A stretch of 64,000 nt of DNA from Plantago ovata (Eukaryota; Streptophyta; Magnoliopsida; Lamiales; Plantaginaceae), in the NCBI GenBank assembly GCA_028274465.1, contig CM051456.1, positions 70,418,753 through 70,482,752 of the forward strand, read 5' to 3'. Below, one piece after another: positions 1 to 11,659 of the stretch. Both the position numbers and the translations under genes were made by a program. The notes beneath the pieces were generated by a model. The model was not told the origin of the DNA, ran no database searches, and was given only the letters and a program-made list of their open reading frames with translations. Positions within the stretch are counted from its first letter, which is position 1, and each line of letters opens with the position of its first letter.

Positions 1-3000
1 GCAAGTGATATTGCTGCTGATCTGAGAAACACGGCACTTGCTGATGCTGCTGAAAAGATGGTTGCTGACAAGCAACTCATCAAGTTGCGGAAACTGCAGT
101 TACTGAAACTGTAATTGCTGAAGAACCAGTTGCTGAGACTGCAATGGTTCAAGTCCCAGAGGTTGCTGAAACACCACAAGAGACACTATTCGACGACGCA
201 TCTCGTGATGCTGAGAATATTGGACCTAGTTTACCAAAAACATCCATTGACAAAGTTCAGCTGGTGCTGACAGAACTAAGCCAGCAAATGGATTTGGAGT
301 TGATGACAACTCCAACAAATCAATAGATGTGTTCATGACTAGCAGTGAACTAAAAGGTCAAGATGTCTCTGCTCAACTTGTCATTTCAGAGACAAGGGAG
401 ATTGCTGAATCTGCACAGCCTTCTCAATTAGAGCAAGAAAAGAAGTCTGCTGAAGAACAAGTCCTAGATAATGAAGATGTTGTCATTGCTGAAGGGACTG
501 AGTCACCACCTGCCCTTCTTCAGCAGGTAGTTAACTCAGACATGAGCAAAACTTCACTATTTGAAAATCTTTCTTTTGCTGATATAATCATTTCCTTACA
601 GACTTCTCAAGATACAAGTCAGAAGATTGCTGAAACTTCTGCACCAGAATCCACAACTCCTGTTCAGCAGGTAGATGAAGTTTTTGGTAATTCAACTAAG
701 TTTGAAAACTTAGTACTTGTATCTAACTTAAAATTATTTCAGGATGAAAAATTCAAGGATGCTTCTCAAGCTCCTGAAGCAATGGAAATAGTGCCAGCAC
801 AACAAAGTGTGCAACATGAGCTTGCTGAAGTTCAGCAGGTAAATCATGTTCCAGTTTTAGACTCTAAAACTATTTTCCAAAACCTTCCTGAACTTAATTT
901 TATTCTTTTTCAAGCTCAAAAGGAGACCACTAAAGTGGTTCACATCACTGAAGATTTGGAAGTAAGTTCAGAGGAACTTTACTCAAACTTCAAGAGAACT
1001 ACCTTGACCAGAGTTGCTAAATCCGTCAGCAACTGGCAAAGGTACAGAAGGATGGATATTTCTGATCTTTACCTTCATCTGTCCAATGAGAAAAAGAGAC
1101 TTTCTCTGCTGAAACTCGAGACATTTGTGCATTCTATACTTCCAGAAGAGTTGACATATTCTCAGCTCATGAGCTCTAGTGTGATTGCTCTAATCAGAGA
1201 GAATATGAAAGCTAAATTCAAGAGTGCCTCTCCAGCTGAACAAACTGTGATGCTCAAGGGTTCCTTTGTACCCGTGGTGGCTGATCCCCACAAAATCAAT
1301 GAGGAAGAGGAAGTTACTAGTACAGCAATGTACAAACATCTTGAGTTGGTCATACTGACGGACGATGATGAAGAAGAAGAGGATGAAAATATACCAAAAG
1401 ATCCAAGTGATGATGAAGGAAAAGATTTCGAGGACAAAAAGGATGATGATGATGATAATCAAGGTCCTAGTCCTGATGCTGGTGGACTTAAACTGATAGT
1501 TGCTGAGACTTAAACATCATGATACTGAAAATTAGCAAGCTGATCACACTACAAGTCAGCATCAAGAATCCACTCCTGCTCCTGCTGAGACAAGTACTCA
1601 CGCAACTGAACAAGTTGCTGAAACGGAAGAAGAGTACGCCAGAAAGCGTGCTGAAATGAAATTAGGCAAAAACAAGCTTTCTGATGTCGAGTTAACTTTA
1701 CTCGATGCCAAGGTCACTTAACCAAACCTTGATGATGAAGAAATGGATGAAGATTATCAAAGAGCACTTCAAAATAGTCTACAGATTCATGCAAGGCATA
1801 CGCATAATCTAGACATTGCTCAATCTTCAGGAGTGAAGAACACGGAAGTCCCCTCCCTTCCACTTACTGCTGGTGAAACTCCAGTTGTTGAGTCTAAAGA
1901 GTTGCCCTCAGCAACCACTCAACCTAAAGTGATTGAAGCTACAAATTTAGGAACCAAGGTTGTTGGCCTTGATGAATCTGATGACGAAGAAGATCTCTTC
2001 AATTTTTCAGCAAACGAAGAAGAACTGACAAAGAAAGTTGAACCCCCAGTAGTTACAATTCCTCCTCCTTCTCTTGTTCATGATGAAGGAGATGCTGAAA
2101 GAAGCCGTTTGCTGATCAATGATGATCAATTCGCCACTGAGCTAAAAGTTCATTCACTCACTCCCTCTTTAGTGCCGTTCCCTAGTGTTGAGGATTTTAC
2201 TCCCAGAACTAAGGCACTTATGGCTGTTCACAAGGCATGCCAAGAAGAGGATGATGCACTGCTTGCTGAGAGTCCGCTTGACATAGGCAATATACTGGCT
2301 ACTGTGCTGAAACGCACTACTTCTCTTACAATAGCTCAGAAAGACATAAGTCTACATCATAAAAGCTGTGAAGAAGATGTCAGTCAAGCACTCAAACTGG
2401 CTAAAACTGCATTGAAAAAGGCTCAGATTTCACTGAAGAAAAAGTCGACAATGAGCGCCGACATGAGGAGAACTTGGTGAGTATTCAAGAAGAAATGTCC
2501 AAGCTGACTGCTGATCAGCAAGGAAGAATTCTTAAGTACAATAGCCTAAGTAAACTTGCTGAAAATTGCAATGAATTTTTCTCTCTGCACATTCATCCAA
2601 TGATGCAATCCATGTCTAAGGGGGAAGATAAACAAAGAAAATCTTCAAGAAAGAAAACCCCTGCTGAAGCGCCATTGATTCTGCCTAGTCCACCTCCCAG
2701 AGAACCTCTTGCTGAAAGAGAGCAAAGTTCAAAGAGACGAGATGAAACAGATTCTGAGAGAAATTCAGCAAATCCGAAAAGGAGAAGAACATCTGCTGAA
2801 ACTCATGAATACTGTCATACTGAGAGTCATCAAAATCTGAATGAAGATGATGATAATGATGATGACCAAACAATAGCTCAAGCAATAAGAGCTAGACCAA
2901 TCACAACCCTAACTCCTTCTGGCCACTCAAAACATTTCTCTTCTGACTCAAGATCTTCAGCAAGAGATCAAGAAAATTCTAAGTCAAGAAGAAGAAGGCA

Positions 3001-3138
3001 AAGACAGGAATAAAAGAGGCTAGCCAGCATTGCCATTGGCTCTGGCATTGAATACACAAAGACCATCAATCAGGAAACAACTCAAAATGTGATCAGAAAC
3101 CTTCATGGTTGCTGGGTCTTAAAGCTGGAAGATGTGTT
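1..3138 (+). mobile_element. S1: 3' accessory (env-like position) region of a Sire-type Ty1/copia element
   Basis: Open frames at 144-326, 329-1513, 1743-2480 and 2474-3013 encode an acidic, Ala/Glu-rich, probably coiled-coil protein with Asp/Glu runs (around 1370-1460 and 2840-2870) and a basic Ser/Arg-rich end. No catalytic motif is visible. I infer that it is the large extra ORF region that Sire-lineage elements carry between pol and the 3' LTR. Two things point that way: the heavy use of the word GCTGAA/TTCAGC is shared with the Sire gag at 45511-47936, and a matching forward end with polypurine tract and 3' LTR is at 49690-50295. The region is broken by several disablements and interrupted at 3139 by the Tork-like element; it continues at 28139. 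It could instead be an unrelated plant gene fragment. The beginning of the element lies outside the window. Confidence 0.5.
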
Positions 3139-5216
3139 TGATAGTGTATATGTCCTAGAGACATTCGTTACTAAGGGCATGGTTCCCTTATAGAGGACAT
3201 ATATGTACTATTACACAGGTCAACGTAATATAATATATGTTTGTTGCATTTTACTATTGATTATCGCTTTCATATTTATATTACACCAGGCTGCAGCATG
3301 TCATATCTTTATTACTGTCTGTATTGATATTAAACATGTCCCCTCGGATAGATGACCGATCACACAGTTAGTGGGAGCTATGTGAGTTATCATCTATCCC
3401 AAACTCTCCCTAGTCGTGGTCCATCTCGGATGTGGGGGTCTGAATGAACCTGACAAGACTAGTATGCGTGGAGGTTATACTTGTTGGAGCAAGTGTGAGC
3501 CGATCCCACGGCCACGAAACGGATTATTGGACAATCAAGAAACGTTCCCATAACTGCGCATAGTTGTTCGAAGAAGCTTTATCGAACAATGGAAGTACCC
3601 ACCGGACACTCCCATCGATGTATACTCTACACCGACGTGTCTATGGGAACCGGTGAGTTGTCGAAGTGATGCCATTTGTCCTTTGTACTTACAGGACTTT
3701 ATCATCACATTTGTTGCCCCATATCCTTGGTGGACCCGTCGATGTCAGCTCTGAATAAGCAGCTGACCTAAGACACGATCCAGGATTATGGCTACATACA
3801 AATGGGGTGATAAGTGATTCTGTAAATGATTCATCTCTCAAGTGTAGCACAGGAGAGCACTGCTCATAGTCGTTCATAGTTGTGATGTTAAAACCCCTGG
3901 CTAGCGTATCAATATTATTATGATGGTCATAATAGATATTGGATTCACCATGCAACTCACTGAAGACGCCCGTGGATGTATTATTGGGATAGACACTTCA
4001 TCGATCCTAGATACATTCGAGCAAATCAGATGAAGGGACGTTACCATCGCCGCGTGGAGCGCAACAGGCTTCGCAACGAAAGGGTTAGCTTTGAGAAACC
4101 TCTCAAACGTCCTCACGTATTAATATTGCAAATGGAACCGTCTAGGAATTCCATGTTGCCTAGTCTAGGACTTGCTTAATACGATGAGGCCCTATGGGTC
4201 ACACTATGTGGTGATTCAGTCTATCAGAATATCCTTGAAGATGGAATCGCAATTAATTTAGAATTAATTGTGATTGATGGATTATAATTGATTTGGAATT
4301 AATTATAATATTTGGTGGCTCAATTAATGATTTGGAATTATTAATTGAATTGGCTAATTAATTGTATTTTATGTAAATACAATTAAAGATTATATTTTGG
4401 AAATATAATGGAGGTTTGATTAAAAATGATATGTTAATTTAGAATTAACATATGCACATGGAAAAATCTACTTGGAGTTTGAATTGCCTTAGAACTATAA
4501 GTGGGTCCCAAAATCGGGACCCACCTACTGTCCCTGGGAGAGAGCGCGCGCGCGCAGTGATGGATGAGGGGAAGGAGTTCGACTCCTTCCTCTATTAGAA
4601 CTCCAAGGGATAAGTTAGATTTTCCTGATTGAGTTTTAATTTGATTGGGAATGAATCTAGACTTGATATTGGTTTCCTAGTGCGATAAGAATTAGATTCT
4701 TATTCCTTTACGAAGTCTAATTGCTTATGCTTTAGGCTTCTATTGACTACTATATATAGTACACTATAAGAGAGTTTTTGACATAGACTTTGACAGTCAT
4801 TCTACCCAGTTTTCTTAGAGAAAATAAAAACTCTCCCCTCCTCTATAAGCCTACTCGCGCGCCACCTACTGGAGGAATCGCCGCCCCATCTTCTTGGTCA
4901 CACAAAGAATATCCTAGCATTCTTTCCGATAGGCTGTTCATCCGTGGATACCAAGGTTGAGGTTCTAGGAGCTGGAAAATAACTTTTATTGTCTTGCAGA
5001 TAATCAAAGTATTGCAGATATCTTCGACTTCGACGAAGGAGAAGATACACCGGATTATTACGAAGACTAGGAAGCTGCTTTGGAAGTAAGGTTAGTCTTC
5101 TAATTGACGTGTTTATATATATACGGCATATACATAATCAATTAACCTGTATGTTAAGAAAATTTTTGAAATTCCGCTGCGTACCCTAGAGGTAACTCTG
5201 ACCGTATTTTCTTACA
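3139..5216 (+). repeat. Complete LTR of the Tork-like element with target duplication on both sides
   Basis: The 2,078-bp LTR begins TGATAGTGTATATGTCC and ends CTTACA. It matches 26062-28138 nearly throughout. GTGTT precedes it (3134-3138) and also follows it immediately (5217-5221), so by itself it has the form of a solo LTR. An inverted repeat with arms GTGGGTCCC/GGGACCCAC lies at 4501-4524, and a smaller one (GAAGGAG/CTCCTTC) lies near 4572. Confidence 0.9.
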
Positions 5217-5471
5217 GTGTTGGTCAATGATTTCTTTCCAACTGCTGTACTGAATCAAATGTAAACTTGAATTGAATTAAAAGTGCAAAGAAAAGAAAGG
5301 GATCCTCCTCCCTATCCAAGAAACATTGATGCAAGATGGCTGAATCTGGAAGTCTTAGTAAGAAGAACATCTATTGGCAAGCTAATGAAGCAAGAGCCTG
5401 ATTTAATCAAACCAATTGATGTTGCTTACTACGCTTACCCATTAACCAAGAAGTCAAAGAAGAAATATGAC
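5217..5471 (+). repeat. Duplicate of the right-flank DNA of the Tork-like element
   Basis: These 255 bases repeat 28139-28393 with about four differences. They start with the target duplication GTGTT and run into the Lys-rich S1 reading frame, then switch to an LTR tail. The last bases are shared by both sequences (TTGA), so the junction has about four bases of microhomology. See the finding on this arrangement. Confidence 0.85.
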
Positions 5472-5540
5472 TTGAAATTCCGCTGCGTACCCTAGAGGTA
5501 ACTCTGACCGTATTTTCTTACAGTGGTATCGGAGCGAGGT
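5472..5540 (+). other. Second LTR tail and primer binding site of the Tork-like element
   Basis: The segment 5472-5522 repeats the last 51 bases of the LTR and ends TTACA. One base later, at 5524, comes TGGTATCGGAGCGAGG. This is close to the initiator-methionine tRNA primer site (TGGTATCAGAGC) used by most plant copia elements. Confidence 0.85.
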
Positions 5541-5557
5541 TAATTGATTACGTATAT

Positions 5558-5661
5558 TTTTTTTAATAATCGAACCATTACAAAGCTAGTAATAAACTAT
5601 AAATAATCTTGCACTTGGCGAGAATTGAACCTATGACCTCTAGTGTCATGACACCTCAGTC
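5558..5661 (-). mobile_element. tRNA-derived SINE in the Tork-like leader
   Basis: A 104-bp insertion is flanked by a 17-bp direct repeat, TAATTGATTACGTATAT, at 5541-5557 and 5662-5678. Read on the minus strand it carries a pol III B-box-like sequence, GGTTCAATTCTCGCC (5617-5631), and ends in an A-run (T-run at 5558-5564 on the plus strand). Long target duplications and an A tail are typical of LINE-assisted SINE insertion. No good A box is visible, so the 5' end is probably truncated. It could be another short retroposon, but the duplication and tail are directly visible. Confidence 0.65.
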
Positions 5662-5726
5662 TAATTGATTACGTATATACGTATATATATTGTATGATTT
5701 TGTAGATATGTGGATGCAATTGATTC

Positions 5727-6480
5727 TGTTAGGGTTGAAATATGTCCAGTCCGCATGTACGAACTGGAGCGGTCTAAGAGCGCGACAAAGCATCATAGGC
5801 CGTCCCTCAAAGGGCACAACCACACCCAAGTATGTCACTAAGGTGTGGATCGACCAACATAGGGTCCGACCATCACTGGGAGGACAACCCTCAAAATAAG
5901 CTCCTCTCAAGGACAAAGCTGCCAGTGGGCTTGAGGAGCATCTCTCTCGGGCTCGAGGAGACCTTACGTCAAGGTAACGCTCCTTGACAGCAACTGAGCA
6001 GGACACTACCTGCATCACCCACGCACAAGGAAGGCACGAGGACCTCAGAGCGACCAGCCATGGTTGCTCTCTTGGGCCAAGGCCCACGGACCTCCTTAAT
6101 GGGCCTGGGCCGAGGAAGGCCTCAATCCTAGCCGTACACGTGGCGTGATCCTACATGACCTGAAGATGAAGGGTCTCAAGTATAAAATGCCCTCATTTAC
6201 TCTCCAACAGTAAGCATTAACTACGTCACCCGAGCACCACTTTCACTACTCTTACTAGGGAAGCCTCACAACTCCCTACTCGTAAAGTCGCCTCTCCGGT
6301 CTGATACCTTACAGACCGGGCAAGACACACTAACCCCCCCTACTCTAGTCTATCTCAGGTACGAGGAAGCTACAAGAAGGCTCATTTCCTATCTTGGAGG
6401 AACACTACAAGAAGAACTAGAAAGACTTAGAATAGCGACTCATTGCGAACTTAGAAAGAAACACGAATTACCCTTCAACA
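5727..6480 (+). repeat. 5' LTR of the Retand-like element
   Basis: The 754-bp LTR contains a G-box, CACGTG (6137-6142), and a TATA box, TATAAAA (6181-6187), the likely promoter of the genomic RNA. A polyadenylation region is expected further on but was not identified. It ends in TTCAACA directly before the primer site. Confidence 0.93.
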
Positions 6481-6500
6481 TTTGGCGCCGTCTGTGGGAA
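6481..6500 (+). promoter_or_regulatory. Primer binding site of the Retand-like element
   Basis: The sequence TTTGGCGCCGTCTGTGGGAA directly after the LTR has the form commonly found at the primer site of plant Ty3/gypsy elements of this clade. The exact tRNA cannot be named with confidence. Confidence 0.8.
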
Positions 6501-6567
6501 ACGACACAAAAGGTCATTCCTTGCCCTACTGGTCGAGCCACTTTCCTCCTCGTGACACTTCACGAAT

Positions 6568-8489
6568 ATGCCTCCCAGAAGAAGCAACCGTCTTGCTAAT
6601 GCACCACCTGCAAATTCTCCTCGACCTAGAGGCCGTCCCTCTAATAACGGTCGCGGAGGAGGAACGGAGGGTGTTCCTAGGGAGCCAAGAAATAACAATG
6701 TTGCAAGGAACCGGGATTACACGGAGGGGGCATTTACTAATGTCACTCACTCCCAAATGAGACATTCGGGGAAAATAACCCGCAAGGAGTCCCGGTAGGA
6801 AACGCCTATGGAGCTTTGAGAGTCGCAAACAACGCCGAGTCTAGGGGGCAGCCTCATCCGGTAGCAATCAACCAACCTTCCGTGGCAGTGAATCCTCCTC
6901 AACCGGCCGCATTGACCTTCACCCTTCCTGATGGACGTGTCGTCCGACCATCAGATTTCGGGATGGGCGAAGCTCAATACGGTCTATTTCTTCTTACTTT
7001 ACAAGGATATGTCGGAGGTAATGAGGCTATTAGGGTAAATACCGAGATACAAGCTCCAGTAGAGCCACAAGCACCGGTGCAAGAGCAACCTCGGGCTACA
7101 TTGGTCGCTCCTCGTCAATCTCAAGGGAGAGCACCTGTTGCACAAGATGAAGCACATTCGAGAGCCAACACCAGGCCGATCCAATCTCGACTTGGACCAT
7201 CAAGAATCCAATCGAGGTTAGGACCACAAGGTGCCCCGGATGATTTGAGAGACCTGATTGATAGAAGGATAAGGGCATCATTGCAAAATGTAGCGCAACA
7301 AGAAAACAGAGCTCAGGTGGTCGCTACACCACCCGCGCTCCCCAATCAAGTTACCCCCAACCAGGTAACTCCTCAAAACCAACAAGAAGCGGTGGAAGAG
7401 AATCAAGCGTTGAGAACAGTAGCTGAGGTAACCCCCCTGGTCGATCCGGTCACGGGGAGGAGGCTCACTCTGGAGGAACTCAACGCGAGGAAATCCGCAC
7501 TTGACGCTTAGATAGAAACTCTTCGAGGAACCGTCCAAGAGAGAGAGCAAGACCAAGATCCGAGCCCTTTGTGCGATGAGATCAGGAACCACCAAGCCAA
7601 GATTGAAAGAGGCTTTCCCACCTTCGAAAGCTAGGATGGAACAAGTTGTCCGAAGGACTACTTGGTAAGATTTGGCACCAAAATGGATGCTTACGGTCAC
7701 GACTCAAGGACTAAGGCACTCCTCTTCCCGGCTAACCTTTCCGGAGAAGCCATGAAATGGTGGTCGCGCCTCCCTCACCGATCCATTAAATCATATAGAG
7801 ATCTCTGTAAGGAGTTTTCTAAGCGTTTCGAGAAAGTGATGAACGCCAAGAGACGGGTGAGGTACTTGGCCGAAATTGTCCAGAGAAACAATGAAGACTT
7901 GAGGGACTTCATCAACCGCTTTCATGAAGCAGCCCTCCAAGTCGAAGATCACTCGATCAATGAGAGGAAGGAATACTTGTATGGTAATACTACCAATATC
8001 AGATTCCAAGATGTACTCTCAGCATCATGTATAGAGAATGAAGCACAACTTGCCAAAGTTTGCAAGGACTTCCTCGAAGCCGAGGAATTCCGAAGAACGG
8101 TCACAGTAAGAACCAATCTTCCCAAGGAAAAAGGGAAAGAAAAAGAAAAAGAGAAAGAGTACCCTCCTCGCCCACAAAATCCCGGGAAGCAGAGGAAAGA
8201 GCAAAAGTTTGGGTTGATCAAGGAGGGCAGCTCAAGAAATGATTTCAGAGACAGGAGGTCTCCTCCCAGAAGGTCACCTCCAAGACGATATAGCAACTAC
8301 ACAGACTTGAATAGGCCAAGATCCGACATCTTGAACTACATAGTCTCGAGGAAGCTAGACGTCTCGTGGCCACCCCGATTAAGGAAAATCAGAGGAACAA
8401 GAACTCGGAAAAATTTTGCAAGTTTCACAAGGGGAAAGGGCACACCTCAGATGAGTGTGTCGAGCTCAAGAACGAGATTGAGAGAATGA
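6568..8489 (+). CDS. Retand-like gag region
   Basis: Open frames at 6568-6798, 6816-7511 and 7662-8489 cover the gag region. The last frame holds the typical plant retrotransposon gag core (AMKWWSRLP, then YRDLCKEFSKRF and the LRDFINRF segment), which forms the particle coat. A zinc knuckle (CKFHKGKGHTSDEC) lies at the beginning of the next frame, at about 8418-8459. Gag is the most worn part of the element. Confidence 0.85.
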
Positions 8490-11400
8490 TACGTGGCGGT
8501 CAATTGGTTAACTACATCCGGAAGGAGGAACCCCTGGCACTACTGCCCCCACCTCCTCAAACAGGGAGCGAGCACCCTTACCAAGGAAACCCTCAGGACG
8601 ACGACATCCATAATTACAACAATTATGAGAACCGCCCTGTAAATGGAAGCATCCGCACTCTCACAATTGCGGGAGGACCCGCCGGCGGCGACACTCGTAA
8701 TCAAAGGGAGATTACGGCGGACAACCTTAGGGTTCGAGATGTGAAGTACGCTCAAGCCGCGCGACCGGGAACCAACGTTATCTCTTTCGATGATAGCGAG
8801 ATACCTCTGAAGCATGCTGGAGGAGGCAACATCTATGATCCTTGCGTCCCACTTGTAGTGTCCTTGGATGTTCAATCCTACAAGTTGGGTAGGATCCTCG
8901 TCGATACTGGATGCTCGGCAAACTTGATCTTCACCGGAACCTTGAAAAGGATGCACATGAACCCAAGGGAAGGGCTCAGAGAAGTGAGGAGCGCATTGGT
9001 AGGATTCGGAGGACAACCTGTCATGCCACTCGGAATGATCAACCTCACAATGTCAATGGGTAGCGCGCCTAGAAGGGTAACCCAACAGGTTCCTTTTGTG
9101 GTGGTCGATATGCCATTTGATTATTTCGCAGTCCTAGGCCGACCCGCTCTCTCTCAATTCCGAGCCGTAGTGTCCACGGTCCACAACAAGCTAAAGTTCC
9201 CCACTCCTTTGGGAATCGGACAAGAAGTAGGAGACATACGAGAAGCATGGGAATGCTACACCTTGTCAGCCAAGTTCACTTCGAGAGTTGCCATAGGGGA
9301 ACCCGACCTCGGGCAGTCATCCGAGGAGACTCCCCTTGTCCACAATGCACCTTATCGTTTCTACACGGTTCGGCGAGTTAAGAGAAAATCAAAAAAGCCA
9401 AGTCCGTCACTTAGGCGAAGAAAAGCAACCATGAAGAAAGACGAAGATACTCTAGTAGGAGCTGTTAAGGAGCTCGAGGAGTATCAAGTAATTCCACCAG
9501 TCCCACCCTCTTCCAAAAAGAAGAAATTCTTCGAGGAAAACAAAATTGAAGCAAGAGAAGCCCTAGAAGAAATCCAAATGGTCGAAGGAAGTGCCGACAA
9601 GGTCACAAAAATTGGCACAGAAATGGCCACTGAAGTCAGGATGAAACTCATCCAATGTTTGAAAGATAACAACGACATCTTCGCGTGGAGCACCGAGGAC
9701 CTGAAGGGGATCGACCCACGTGTCGCCATTCACCGTCTGAACGTAGATCCATCGATCACCCACATCAGAGAAAAGCGAAGAGACTTCAGTGCGGAAGATA
9801 ATGCCATCATAGAGGCGGAAGTACAAAGGCTTCTTAAAGCTGGCCACATCAAAGAAGTGAGATACTCAGACTGGGTATGCAATGTGGTCCTCGTGGAGAA
9901 GGGTCCGGGGAAATGGCGAATGTGCAACAATTTTACAAGGCTCAACAAGTTTTGCCCGAAGGATCCATACCCTCTCCCCCGGATCGACCAGCTTGTCGAT
10001 TCCACCGCTGGATGCGCCCTCCTGAGTTTCATGGATACATATCAGGGCTTCTACCAGGTCAAAATGGCCAAAGATGATGTGCCTAAGACCGCCTTCTTCG
10101 CTAACGGCAATGTATATTGCTTCAACGTGATGCCATTTGGCCTTAAGAACGCCGGAGCGACCTACCAAAGGCTGGTTAACAAGATGTTCAAAGAAGAGCT
10201 AGGTAAAACAATGGAAGTATATGTCGATGACATGCTCGTCAAGAGCAAGACCGAGGAGCAACATGTAGGTTACCTGGCAAAGTGCTTCTCAATCTTGAGA
10301 AAGTATGGCATGAAGCTCAACCCGGCGAAGTGTACCTTTGGAGTTAAAGGGGGGAAGTTCCTCGGTTACATGGTGACAGAAAGAGGAATAGAAGCAAACC
10401 CCGAAAAGATAAAGGCCATCCTCGATCTTCCCCAACCTCAGTCCATCAATGAGGTGCAACAATTGGTCGGAAAATCAATTGCATTGAGTAGATTCATCTC
10501 AAGGTCTGCCGAGAAAAATCTACCTTTTTTCAAGGTATTGAGAAAGGGCAGCCACTTCGAGTGGACAAAGAAGTGTGAGGAAGCCTTTGAGAAGCTGAAA
10601 GAATACCTACTCGCTCCTCCTCTATTGTCAAAACCCGTGGATGGAGAGGTACTCTATTTGTACTTAGCAGCAACTGGGGAAGCTATCAGCTCGGTTTTGG
10701 TGCGAATCCAAGGGAACGACCACTTGCCCATCTACTACTTGAGCAAAGTACTTGCCGGGGCTGAAACGCGGTATATGGATATCGAGAGGCTTTCCTTTGC
10801 CCTCGTTTATACGGCAAGGAGGCTAAAACCCTACTTTTGGGCTCACAAGGTTGTTGTTTTGACAAAGCAACCTCTCAAGCAAGTCCTCGGAAAGCCCGAA
10901 AATTCGGGAAGAATGGCAAGATGGGCGATCGAGCTAAGCGAGTACGACATCGACTACCAAGCACCCGTAGCCAAGAAAGCACAAGTCATAGCCGACTTCC
11001 TCGTGGAGTATCCCTCAAAAGGAACTTCAGAGGAAAACTCTTCAGCAACAAAGAGTGCTATGATGATGGTCGAAGAGCATCCCCATCAAAACAACCCGAT
11101 GCAAGCTCTGGAGGATGCTTTAAAAGAGCTTAAAGCGATGTCCCAAACCAAAAGGAAGAGGCATGAAGTGTTCCTGATCGAGAAAACCGACGAGCCAAAG
11201 GGGGCGGAGACCGTCTCTCCAAAACCCAAAGAGCTAGTCGACCACGGAGACGTTTGGATTCTTCATGTTGATGGATCCTCGTCAGGAAAAAATGGCGGGA
11301 TAGGAATATACTTCAAGAGTCCCGGAGGGGCTGAACTAGAGTACGCCGTTACTCTTAGTTTCCCGGTCTCCAACAATGAAGCAGAATATGAAGCCATCCT

Positions 11401-11659
11401 CATCGCTCTACGTATGGCAAAATCATTGGAAGTGAAGAAGCTACATCTCTTCACCGATTCTCAACTGGCCGAGAAGCAAATCTCGGGGAAATTCAGAACC
11501 AAGAAAGACACACTTGCTGAGTACAAGAGCGCAATCACGGAAGAAATTCAAAAGTTTGAAAGCTGTGAGATTGAAAAGTTCTCAAGAGATCTCAATCAGA
11601 GGGCAGATGCCCTATCAAGTATGCTTCAGCCTCCGGAGGAGTTGATACCCGGAATGTGA
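8366..11659 (+). CDS. Retand-like gag end, protease, reverse transcriptase, RNase H and archaeal-type RNase H
   Basis: A single 1,097-residue frame. Domains in order: zinc knuckle (about residues 18-31); aspartic protease with VDTGCSANLIF (about 176) and LGRPALSQF (about 255); reverse transcriptase with KWRMC, FMDTYQGFYQVKM and the catalytic YVDDMLVKS (about 617); RNase H ending in MARWAIELSEYDIDYQ (about 850-865); and a second, archaeal-like RNase H starting WILHVDGSSSGKNGGIGIY (about 970) with NEAEYEAL-type and FTDSQL motifs. The extra RNase H is a hallmark of the Tat clade. The integrase lies in the next frame. Confidence 0.95.
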   Translation: MATPIKENQRNKNSEKFCKFHKGKGHTSDECVELKNEIERMIRGGQLVNYIRKEEPLALLPPPPQTGSEHPYQGNPQDDDIHNYNNYENRPVNGSIRTLTIAGGPAGGDTRNQREITADNLRVRDVKYAQAARPGTNVISFDDSEIPLKHAGGGNIYDPCVPLVVSLDVQSYKLGRILVDTGCSANLIFTGTLKRMHMNPREGLREVRSALVGFGGQPVMPLGMINLTMSMGSAPRRVTQQVPFVVVDMPFDYFAVLGRPALSQFRAVVSTVHNKLKFPTPLGIGQEVGDIREAWECYTLSAKFTSRVAIGEPDLGQSSEETPLVHNAPYRFYTVRRVKRKSKKPSPSLRRRKATMKKDEDTLVGAVKELEEYQVIPPVPPSSKKKKFFEENKIEAREALEEIQMVEGSADKVTKIGTEMATEVRMKLIQCLKDNNDIFAWSTEDLKGIDPRVAIHRLNVDPSITHIREKRRDFSAEDNAIIEAEVQRLLKAGHIKEVRYSDWVCNVVLVEKGPGKWRMCNNFTRLNKFCPKDPYPLPRIDQLVDSTAGCALLSFMDTYQGFYQVKMAKDDVPKTAFFANGNVYCFNVMPFGLKNAGATYQRLVNKMFKEELGKTMEVYVDDMLVKSKTEEQHVGYLAKCFSILRKYGMKLNPAKCTFGVKGGKFLGYMVTERGIEANPEKIKAILDLPQPQSINEVQQLVGKSIALSRFISRSAEKNLPFFKVLRKGSHFEWTKKCEEAFEKLKEYLLAPPLLSKPVDGEVLYLYLAATGEAISSVLVRIQGNDHLPIYYLSKVLAGAETRYMDIERLSFALVYTARRLKPYFWAHKVVVLTKQPLKQVLGKPENSGRMARWAIELSEYDIDYQAPVAKKAQVIADFLVEYPSKGTSEENSSATKSAMMMVEEHPHQNNPMQALEDALKELKAMSQTKRKRHEVFLIEKTDEPKGAETVSPKPKELVDHGDVWILHVDGSSSGKNGGIGIYFKSPGGAELEYAVTLSFPVSNNEAEYEAILIALRMAKSLEVKKLHLFTDSQLAEKQISGKFRTKKDTLAEYKSAITEEIQKFESCEIEKFSRDLNQRADALSSMLQPPEELIPGM

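Noticed and set aside
1-3013. An ordinary host gene for an acidic coiled-coil protein
   Set aside because: The frames are broken, there is no intron pattern, and the GCTGAA word use matches the Sire element. It is kept as an element part with moderate confidence only.
5617-5631. A tRNA gene suggested by the B-box-like motif
   Set aside because: No cloverleaf, anticodon arm or A box was found. The target duplication and A tail fit a SINE.
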